Source: Pseudomonadota bacterium
GTDB taxonomy: Bacteria > Pseudomonadota > Alphaproteobacteria > Rhizobiales > Aestuariivirgaceae
Length of the DNA stretch: 64,000 nt
Assembly: GCA_020161855.1 (NCBI GenBank)
Contig: JAIUNJ010000011.1
Span: 19,936 to 83,935 of the forward strand
Direction: 5' to 3'
Numbering within the stretch: position 1 is the first letter of the stretch; each line of letters starts with the position of its first letter. The notes under the pieces were generated by a model. The model was not told where the DNA came from, made no database searches, and saw only the letters and a list, made by a program, of their open reading frames with translations. The position numbers and the translations under genes were made by a program. Positions 57,929-64,000 of the stretch are shown here, in pieces.

Positions 57929-58698
57929 TGCTGAAGGCCCGCGTCATTCCCTGCCTCGACGTCAAGGACGGGCGCGTGGTCAAGGGTGTCAACTTCGTCA
58001 ATCTCGTGGATGCCGGCGACCCGGTGGAGGCGGCCAAGGCCTATGACGCGGCAGGGGCTGATGAACTCTGCTTCCTCGACATCAATGCCACGCATGAAGG
58101 CCGCGGTATCATGCTCGATGTGGTGCAGCGCACCGCTGAAAACTGCTTCATGCCGCTCACCGTTGGCGGTGGCGTGCGCGCATTGGAGGATATCCGTGCC
58201 CTGCTGCTGGCTGGCGCCGACAAGGTGTCGATCAATTCGGCAGCCGTTGCTGACCGGCAATTCGTGAAACGCGCCGCCGAGAAGTTCGGCAACCAGTGCA
58301 TCGTCGTTGCCATCGATGCCAAGGAGGTTTCGCCGGGACGCTTCGAGATTTTCACCCATGGTGGCCGCAAGGAAACAGGGATCGACGCCGTCGCCTTCGC
58401 ACGCGAAGTCGAAGCCCTGGGCGCCGGTGAGATCCTTCTTACCTCCATGGACCGTGACGGCACTGGCAAGGGCTTCAATATCGCCCTCACGCGCGCCATC
58501 GCCGATGCCGTCTCGATTCCGGTCATTGCCTCCGGCGGGGTCGGCACGCTGGATCACTTGGTCGAAGGTATTAGGGACGGGCACGCCACGGCGGTGCTCG
58601 CCGCCTCGATTTTCCACTTCGGAACCTTTACGATTGCACAGGCAAAGGACGCCATGGCGAAAGCGGGAATACCCGTGCGCGGGGCGATGGGGGGCTAA
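57928..58698 (+). CDS. hisF: Imidazole glycerol phosphate synthase, cyclase subunit
   Basis: A 256-residue TIM barrel that forms IGP and AICAR with HisH. The catalytic Asp D11 is in [29 protein letters not shown] and [13 protein letters not shown] (second Asp) are conserved. ATG 57928 has GGAGGA just upstream; a GTG one codon earlier is an alternative. It overlaps hisE by one base. Confidence 0.97.
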   Translation: MLKARVIPCLDVKDGRVVKGVNFVNLVDAGDPVEAAKAYDAAGADELCFLDINATHEGRGIMLDVVQRTAENCFMPLTVGGGVRALEDIRALLLAGADKVSINSAAVADRQFVKRAAEKFGNQCIVVAIDAKEVSPGRFEIFTHGGRKETGIDAVAFAREVEALGAGEILLTSMDRDGTGKGFNIALTRAIADAVSIPVIASGGVGTLDHLVEGIRDGHATAVLAASIFHFGTFTIAQAKDAMAKAGIPVRGAMGG

Positions 58699-59021
58699 TG
58701 GGGGTTTTCGACCAGCTCGAGGCGCTGCAGCAGGACATCACGGCCAAGGCCGGTGCCTCGCCTGAAGCGTCCTACACCGCACAGCTTCTCGCCAAAGGCG
58801 TCGAGAAATGCGCCAAGAAATTTGGCGAGGAAGCGGTTGAGCTTGCATTGGCGGCGGTGCAGGGCAAGCGCGACGAGGCTACCAAGGAAGCTGCCGATGT
58901 GCTCTATCATCTGCTTGTGCTGTTGCAGGCAGCGGGCGTGGCGCCTGACGATGTGATGGCGGAATTGCGCCGCCGCGCCGGCACCTCGGGCCTTGCCGAA
59001 AAGGCCGCACGGCGGACATGA
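58698..59021 (+). CDS. hisE: Phosphoribosyl-ATP pyrophosphohydrolase
   Basis: A 107-residue all-helical MazG-like pyrophosphatase (step 2 of histidine synthesis). [24 protein letters not shown] and [18 protein letters not shown] carry the Mg-binding Glu/Asp residues. It is monofunctional; hisI must lie elsewhere. The TAATG junction joins it to hisF, and coaA overlaps by four bases. Confidence 0.96.
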   Translation: MGVFDQLEALQQDITAKAGASPEASYTAQLLAKGVEKCAKKFGEEAVELALAAVQGKRDEATKEAADVLYHLLVLLQAAGVAPDDVMAELRRRAGTSGLAEKAARRT

Positions 59022-59989
59022 GCCCCGAGCAGCAATTCGAAGAGGATCTGGCGCGCGCCGTTTCTCCGTTCCGCCGCTTCGGCCGCGAGGAGTGGGCCGA
59101 CCTGCGCGCCGATACGCCCATGACGCTGACAGCCGCCGATCTTGACGAGGTCCGTTCGCTGAACGACCGGATTGATCTTGCCGAAGTCGAGAAGATCTAT
59201 CTGCCCCTGTCGCGCCTTCTGAACCTCTATGTGCAGGCCAGCCAGAAGCTCTTTCACGCATCCAACCTGTTCCTGCACACGACCGATCTGAAAGTGCCCT
59301 ATGTGATCGGCATTGCCGGAAGCGTGTCGAGCGGCAAAAGCACCACGGCGCGCATTCTGCGCCGCCTGCTCTCGCGCTGGCCGTCGCACCCCAAGGTCGA
59401 TCTCGTCACCACCGACGGTTTCCTGCTGCCGAATGCAGCCTTGGACCGGGAGGGGTTGATGGGCCGCAAGGGTTTCCCTGAAAGCTATGACCTGCCCGCC
59501 ATCCTGCGGTTCATGTCTGCGATCAAATCGGGTGAGCGCGATGTCGAGGCTCCGGTCTACTCGCATCTCACCTATGATGTGCTGTCCGGGCAGACTCAGG
59601 TTGTCGACCAGCCCGACATCCTCATCGTCGAAGGCATCAATGTGCTGCAGACCGGACGCCCGCCGCGCGATGGCCGCGGCATTCCCAACGTCTCGGACTT
59701 CTTTGACTTCTCGATCTTCATCGATGCCGACCCGCAAGATCTTCAGGCCTGGTATATCGAGCGCTTCTTCTCGCTGCGCAACGGCGCCTTCCGCGATCCC
59801 AAATCCTACTTCCACCGCTACGCCAGCCTGAGCGACGACGAAGCTCAGGCCTTTGCCACGCGCATCTGGAACACCATCAATTTTGTGAATCTGCGGGAGA
59901 ATATCCTGCCCACGCGGCCCCGTGCCGACCTTGTCCTGCGCAAGGGGGCAGATCACAAGGTGCGCAGCGTCTTCCTCCGCCGCCTCTGA
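59018..59989 (+). CDS. coaA: Type I pantothenate kinase
   Basis: A 323-residue P-loop kinase catalysing the first step of CoA synthesis, feedback-inhibited by CoA. The P-loop is [12 protein letters not shown] (98-109, K107); [13 protein letters not shown] and [13 protein letters not shown] are family blocks, and [20 protein letters not shown] closes the protein. It ends the histidine transcript; hslV starts 43 bp later. Confidence 0.96.
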   Translation: MSPEQQFEEDLARAVSPFRRFGREEWADLRADTPMTLTAADLDEVRSLNDRIDLAEVEKIYLPLSRLLNLYVQASQKLFHASNLFLHTTDLKVPYVIGIAGSVSSGKSTTARILRRLLSRWPSHPKVDLVTTDGFLLPNAALDREGLMGRKGFPESYDLPAILRFMSAIKSGERDVEAPVYSHLTYDVLSGQTQVVDQPDILIVEGINVLQTGRPPRDGRGIPNVSDFFDFSIFIDADPQDLQAWYIERFFSLRNGAFRDPKSYFHRYASLSDDEAQAFATRIWNTINFVNLRENILPTRPRADLVLRKGADHKVRSVFLRRL

Positions 59990-60032
59990 TATTGCCTTCA
60001 CTTTTCCATGGTGACGCCCTACATGGCCAGCC

Positions 60033-60581
60033 ATGGCAGACATTCCACAATGGCACGGCACCACCATCCTGACGGTGCGCAAGCAGGGCAAGGTCGTCAT
60101 CGCCGGTGACGGCCAGGTGAGCCTCGGCCAGACCATCATCAAGGGCAACGCCCGGAAAGTGCGGCCGCTCGGCTCCGGGCGCGTGATCGCCGGATTTGCC
60201 GGGGCCACAGCCGACGCCATGACGCTGTTCGAGCGGCTGGAAGGCAAGCTGGAGCAGTTTCCGGCGCAACTCACCCGCGCCTGCGTGGAGATGGCCAAGG
60301 ATTGGCGCACCGACCGCTACCTGCGGCGGCTCGAGGCCATGATGATCGTGGCCGACCCACAGGTTTCACTCGTGCTCACCGGCACTGGCGACGTGCTGGA
60401 GCCGGAGGGTGGCGTCATTGCGATTGGCTCGGGCGGCAATTATGCTCTGGCGGCAGCACGGGCCCTGATCGATACCGATTTCGATGCCGAGACCGTGGCG
60501 CGCAAGGCCATGAAGATTGCCGCCGACATCTGTGTCTATACCAACAGCAACCTGACACTTGAAATTCTGGATGCGGTTTGA
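60033..60581 (+). CDS. hslV: ATP-dependent protease subunit HslV (ClpQ)
   Basis: A 182-residue proteasome-like peptidase. Processing before T10 ([10 protein letters not shown]) exposes the N-terminal threonine nucleophile; [20 protein letters not shown] and [15 protein letters not shown] are family landmarks. It forms two hexameric rings that dock with HslU. hslU is not adjacent but two genes away, after a GNAT gene and a membrane protein gene. Confidence 0.97.
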   Translation: MADIPQWHGTTILTVRKQGKVVIAGDGQVSLGQTIIKGNARKVRPLGSGRVIAGFAGATADAMTLFERLEGKLEQFPAQLTRACVEMAKDWRTDRYLRRLEAMMIVADPQVSLVLTGTGDVLEPEGGVIAIGSGGNYALAAARALIDTDFDAETVARKAMKIAADICVYTNSNLTLEILDAV

Positions 60582-61097
60582 GTGGCGCTTGTGAGCTTCG
60601 TTCCCGTGACCGAAGAACACCGTGACCTTCTCCGACGCTGGCTCGCCGCGCCACATGCGCGAGCGTGGTGGGACGACCCGCAGACGGAGCTCGACGGCAT
60701 CTACGACAATGCGGCCGAGCACAAACCCTTCATCGCCCTGCTGAATGACGACGCTGTGGCCTATGTTCAATCCTGGCGGCCAACCAACCATCCGGACTAC
60801 CCCTGGCAACACGGTATGGACGCCGGCACCCGCGGCATCGACATCACCATCGGCGAGGCCGGCAACCTCAATCGCGGCATAGGCACCCTGATCCTCAAAC
60901 ATTTCGCGGCGAAGCTTTTTGCCGAAGGCGCGAGCCGGCTTGTCATCGATCCGGACATGCGCAACGAAAGGGCAATTGCCTGCTATATGAAGGCCGGTTT
61001 CACGCCCTATGACTCATATGAACAGGACGGTGGGACGAGCCTGCTCATGGAATTGCTCCCGCAGGACTTTGACTATGGATTTGGCTACAGAAGCTGA
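60582..61097 (+). CDS. GNAT acetyltransferase, AAC(6')-like
   Basis: A 171-residue GNAT protein of the aminoglycoside 6'-N-acetyltransferase/IucB-like branch: WWDDPQTELD near the start, then the acetyl-CoA loop GEAGNLNRGIGTLILKHF and NERAIACYMKAGF. The acceptor substrate is unknown, and similarity does not imply drug resistance. It starts at a GTG immediately after the hslV stop codon (a second GTG three codons in is possible), so it is translationally coupled to hslV. Confidence 0.85.
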   Translation: MALVSFVPVTEEHRDLLRRWLAAPHARAWWDDPQTELDGIYDNAAEHKPFIALLNDDAVAYVQSWRPTNHPDYPWQHGMDAGTRGIDITIGEAGNLNRGIGTLILKHFAAKLFAEGASRLVIDPDMRNERAIACYMKAGFTPYDSYEQDGGTSLLMELLPQDFDYGFGYRS

Positions 61098-61106
61098 GAG
61101 GGCCAC

Positions 61107-62165
61107 ATGGCTGGCGACAACCTGACTTCAGGCAATATCGATCTTGATGCCGCTGTCGCGGCAGGTGTCATCGACGCGGAGACGGCCGCAAGGCTGCGAT
61201 CCTTCGCGCAAGGGCGCATGGAGGCCGCTGTCTCTCCGGATGACGAGCAGTTCCGCCTCCTGACCGGCTTCGGCGACATCTTCGTCACCATCGGACTCGT
61301 TCTTTTCCTTGGTGCTCTCGGCTATCTGTCCGGTGGCTTGTGGGCCATCACCCTGCCCCTGGCATCCTGGGGGCTCGCCGAGGTTTTCACGCGTATCCGC
61401 CGCCAGGCCCTGCCCAGTATCGCGCTGCTGGTGATCTTCGCAGGCTCGGTCTTTGCGGCTGCCCATGCCTTCATGTCCGGCAGTATGGAGGCGAGTTCGA
61501 TCTTTGATAACAAGGATGGCCTGGCTGCAGCCGGCGCCGGGCTCGTGGCGGCCCTGGCCGTCGGGCTACACTGGTGGCGCTTCCACGTACCGATCACCAT
61601 CGCGGCGGGCGCGGCGGCTGCCGTTGCCATCATCGCTGGCCTCGTGGAAGCCGCCTCACCCGGCATCATTTCCGCAACCACGGGATTCATCTTCCTGCCG
61701 CTCGGCCTTGCCGTCTTCGCCCTCGCCATGTTCTTCGACTCTTCCGACAGGCTGCGCCAGACGCGCCGCACCGACATCGCCTTCTGGCTTCATCTGCTGG
61801 CAGCGCCGATGATTGTCCATCCGATCATGCAGCAAGTGGCGCATACGGATGCGATGCAGACGGGCAATGCTATCACGATTGTTGCCGTCTTCCTCGTCAT
61901 GAGCTTCGTGGCACTGACCGTTGACCGCCGCGCCCTGCTCGTGTCCTCGCTCATCTATCTGGGCTATGGCCTGCTCAACTTCGTCAGATTCACCCAGATC
62001 GGTGAATCCACGGCCGTCGCCGTCCTCCTGGTGGGGGCAACAGTGCTCGGTGTCTCCATTGCCTGGAAGCCGCTGCGCGCCGCCATCCTGAAAATGCTGC
62101 CACCCGTGATCACCAGCCGTGTGCCGCCCGCCGGCGCCACCTACAGCAAGCCGAAAGCCACCTGA
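61107..62165 (+). CDS. Polytopic membrane protein (DUF2157-like), function unknown
   Basis: A 352-residue protein with a soluble N-terminal helix pair (about 1-45) and some nine to ten hydrophobic segments from residue 48 to 335, ending in a short polar tail. I do not recognise a specific family with certainty; the architecture resembles DUF2157 membrane proteins, whose N-terminal region is a small helical domain. No transporter motif or catalytic residue stands out. It lies 9 bp after the GNAT gene and 3 bp before hslU, inside the hslV-hslU transcript. Confidence 0.7.
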   Translation: MAGDNLTSGNIDLDAAVAAGVIDAETAARLRSFAQGRMEAAVSPDDEQFRLLTGFGDIFVTIGLVLFLGALGYLSGGLWAITLPLASWGLAEVFTRIRRQALPSIALLVIFAGSVFAAAHAFMSGSMEASSIFDNKDGLAAAGAGLVAALAVGLHWWRFHVPITIAAGAAAAVAIIAGLVEAASPGIISATTGFIFLPLGLAVFALAMFFDSSDRLRQTRRTDIAFWLHLLAAPMIVHPIMQQVAHTDAMQTGNAITIVAVFLVMSFVALTVDRRALLVSSLIYLGYGLLNFVRFTQIGESTAVAVLLVGATVLGVSIAWKPLRAAILKMLPPVITSRVPPAGATYSKPKAT

Positions 62166-62168
62166 AGC

Positions 62169-63473
62169 ATGAGCAATTTCTCTCCCCGCGAAATCGTCTC
62201 CGAACTCGACCGCTACATCATCGGACAGCACGAGGCGAAACGGGCCGTCGCCATCGCCCTGCGCAACCGCTGGCGCCGCCAGCAGCTCACGGGTGCGATG
62301 AAAGAGGAAGTGAGCCCGAAGAACATCCTGATGATCGGCCCCACCGGCGTGGGCAAGACCGAGATTGCGCGGCGCCTGGCGCGGCTCGCCAATGCGCCTT
62401 TCATCAAGGTGGAGGCGACAAAGTTCACGGAAGTGGGTTATGTCGGCCGCGATGTGGACCAGATGATCCGCGACCTGCTGGAAGCAGGCATCGGCATGAT
62501 CAAGGCCGCCCGCCGCAAGGATGTGGAAGCGCAGGCCCATGTCAATGCCGAGAACCGCGTTCTCGATGCGCTCGTCGGAGCCAATGCCAGTGAGTCGACA
62601 CGCGAGTCTTTCCGCAAAAAATTGCGCGCCGATGAATTGAACACACGCGAAATCGAGATCCAAGTGGCCGACAGCGGCGGCTTGCCGAGCTTTGATATTC
62701 CAGGAATGCCCGGCGGTTCGGCATCGGTGATCAACATTTCCGAAATCATGGGCAAGGCCTTTGGCGGACGCACCAAGGCGCGCAAGCTCAGCGTGGCACA
62801 GGCTCATGCCGTGCTCATCGCCGAGGAAAGCGACAAGCTCCTCGACCAGGAGAAGATCATCGCCGAGGCCATCGAGGCCGTCGAGAACAATGGCATCGTC
62901 TTTCTCGACGAGGTCGACAAGATCTGCGCCCGCAGCGAAAGGGCGGGCGCCGACGTCTCCCGCGAAGGCGTCCAGCGCGATCTGCTGCCACTGATCGAGG
63001 GCACGACCGTCTCCACGAAGCATGGCCCGGTGAAGACCGATCACATCCTCTTCATCGCCTCCGGCGCCTTCCACCTGGCGAAGCCGTCCGACCTGCTGCC
63101 GGAACTGCAGGGGCGGCTGCCGATCCGCGTGGAACTCGCCGCCCTCACGCGCGACGATTTCCGCCGCATCCTGACCGAGCCCGAGCATTCCCTGCTGAAG
63201 CAGTACACCGCGCTGCTCGGCACCGAGGGCGTGACGCTCGACTTCGATGCGGATGCGGTCGATGCGCTCGCCGACCTCGCCGCAGAGATCAATGCCAGCG
63301 TCGAGAACATCGGCGCGCGGCGCCTCGCCACCGTGCTGGAGCGGCTGCTGGAGGACGTGTCCTTCACCGCCTCCGACCGCGGCGGGGAGACGGTGCATGT
63401 GGATGGCGCGATGGTGCGCGGGAAGGTGGCGCCGCTCGCGGGCAGCGCCGACCTGTCGCGCTTCATTCTGTAA
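62169..63473 (+). CDS. hslU: ATP-dependent protease ATPase subunit HslU (ClpY)
   Basis: A 434-residue AAA+ unfoldase partner of HslV. N-terminal [22 protein letters not shown], Walker A GPTGVGKT (57-64, K63), pore loop [10 protein letters not shown], intermediate I-domain (about 100-230), Walker [11 protein letters not shown], sensor [12 protein letters not shown] and the C-terminal LSRFIL tail that inserts into HslV. Its second half is richer in G+C than its first half (about 70% against 55% in the 60-bp samples counted). Confidence 0.97.
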   Translation: MSNFSPREIVSELDRYIIGQHEAKRAVAIALRNRWRRQQLTGAMKEEVSPKNILMIGPTGVGKTEIARRLARLANAPFIKVEATKFTEVGYVGRDVDQMIRDLLEAGIGMIKAARRKDVEAQAHVNAENRVLDALVGANASESTRESFRKKLRADELNTREIEIQVADSGGLPSFDIPGMPGGSASVINISEIMGKAFGGRTKARKLSVAQAHAVLIAEESDKLLDQEKIIAEAIEAVENNGIVFLDEVDKICARSERAGADVSREGVQRDLLPLIEGTTVSTKHGPVKTDHILFIASGAFHLAKPSDLLPELQGRLPIRVELAALTRDDFRRILTEPEHSLLKQYTALLGTEGVTLDFDADAVDALADLAAEINASVENIGARRLATVLERLLEDVSFTASDRGGETVHVDGAMVRGKVAPLAGSADLSRFIL

Positions 63474-63553
63474 TCGATTCTGATGGCGGAGGTTTCACGC
63501 GACATGCGTGGAGCCTTCCGTCATTATTTGCGAATGCTTCGCAATCGCGGAAG

Positions 63554-64000
63554 ATGCCTGCCGTGACCTCCCACGCCTTCGACGCCGGCCTGATCCTGTT
63601 CCGCGAAGGGATGGAAGCCATCCTCGTCCTCGCCGCGCTCGCGGCCTTCCTGGGCCGGGCGGCGCCGGACCGGATGCGCGCGCTCGGCCTCGGCGCCGCG
63701 GCCGGCGTGGCGGCGAGCCTGCTGGCCGCCGCCGCCTTCATGGCCTGGCGCGACGGCGCCCATGACGACCGGATCGAAGGCGTGGTCTGCCTGCTCGCCG
63801 CGGGGCTGATGCTGTGGACCGGCGGCTGGCTGGCCCGCCGTTCCGACCCGCGCGCCTGGACCGCGGAACTGCGGCGCCGGACCGAAGCGGCCATGGCCGC
63901 CCCGCGCGTCGGCCTGGCTGTGGCGCTGATCGGCTTCCTCGCCGTGTTCCGCGAGGGTGCGGAGACGGTGCTGTTCCTCGCCGCGCTGCTGGGCGACGCG
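63554..64000 (+). CDS. FTR1-family high-affinity iron permease, 3'-truncated by the window edge
   Basis: The first 149 codons of an FTR1/EfeU-type iron permease, open to the end of the window. Two R-E-G-x-E iron motifs are present, in ILFREGMEAILVLAALAAFL (about 15-34) and FREGAETVLFLAALLGD, each in a hydrophobic helix. Predicted role: ferric (or oxidised ferrous) iron uptake across the inner membrane, usually with a cupredoxin/EfeO and EfeB or a multicopper oxidase partner outside this window. ATG 63554 is chosen; GTG 63563 is possible. Base composition is strikingly G+C-rich (75-87% in three 60-bp samples). Confidence 0.85.
   Translation, partial: MPAVTSHAFDAGLILFREGMEAILVLAALAAFLGRAAPDRMRALGLGAAAGVAASLLAAAAFMAWRDGAHDDRIEGVVCLLAAGLMLWTGGWLARRSDPRAWTAELRRRTEAAMAAPRVGLAVALIGFLAVFREGAETVLFLAALLGDA

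Noticed and set aside
60582-61097. Aminoglycoside resistance gene
   Set aside because: Only fold-level similarity to AAC(6') enzymes; the position inside the hslV-hslU unit points to a housekeeping role.

Overview
The window reads as chromosomal DNA of an alphaproteobacterium, most likely of the Hyphomicrobiales (Rhizobiales). The clues are a ChvE/GguAB-type sugar uptake operon, a glycogen cluster in the order glgP-glgB-glgC-glgA-pgm-glgX, the order hisB-H-A-F-E-coaA-hslV-hslU, rhizobial-type SmoS and MtlK polyol dehydrogenases, and a G+C content of about 60-65% in the stretches sampled by eye. Genes are dense, often overlapping by 1-4 bp. No transposase, integrase, phage gene, CRISPR array or rRNA was seen; one tRNA (Phe) is present.

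Layout. 0-5 kb: the end of maf, yacG, a kinase/universal-stress fusion behind a metallophosphoesterase, an MFS transporter with an unusual periplasmic insert, and tRNA-Phe. 5-12 kb: an aldo/keto reductase, then a LacI regulator divergent from a sugar ABC operon (binding protein, ATPase, two permeases). 12-13 kb: bfd-bfr iron storage. 13-19 kb: a catabolic group (acyl-CoA dehydrogenase, aldo/keto reductase, Rid protein, SelA-like PLP enzyme, LhgO-like oxidase, OtnC-like decarboxylase) and a DUF2279 envelope protein. 20-23.5 kb: smoS, mtlK and a beta-keto acid cleavage enzyme. 23.5-25 kb: a 400-bp intergenic region with a candidate small RNA and tandem repeats, then ohrR/ohr with paired operators. 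25-27.5 kb: a PEP-hydrolase-like protein and adenine deaminase. 27.7-38.8 kb: the glycogen operon. 38.9-45.9 kb: an SMP-30 lactonase, glycolate oxidase glcDEF and malate synthase G. 45.9-54.3 kb (minus strand): a polyamine-type ABC transporter and chvE-gguAB, with a divergent FCD/GntR regulator. 55.2-63.5 kb: the histidine operon with an embedded SDR gene, coaA, and hslV-(GNAT)-(membrane protein)-hslU. The window ends inside an FTR1 iron permease gene that is visibly richer in G+C.

How it works together. Most of the window is carbon acquisition and storage: three ABC importers, several sugar and polyol oxidoreductases, glycogen synthesis and breakdown, and glycolate to glyoxylate to malate. 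Each binding-protein gene is followed by a strong hairpin before the next transporter gene, which fits differential expression. The most notable items are the LacI gene with no standard start codon for its complete DNA-binding domain, a promoter-plus-terminator unit that could encode a ~59-nt RNA, a 39-bp tandem repeat array, the MFS insert, a Rid protein lacking the archetypal arginine beside a PLP enzyme, and an SDR gene translationally locked into the his operon. No complete undescribed defence or mobile system was found.
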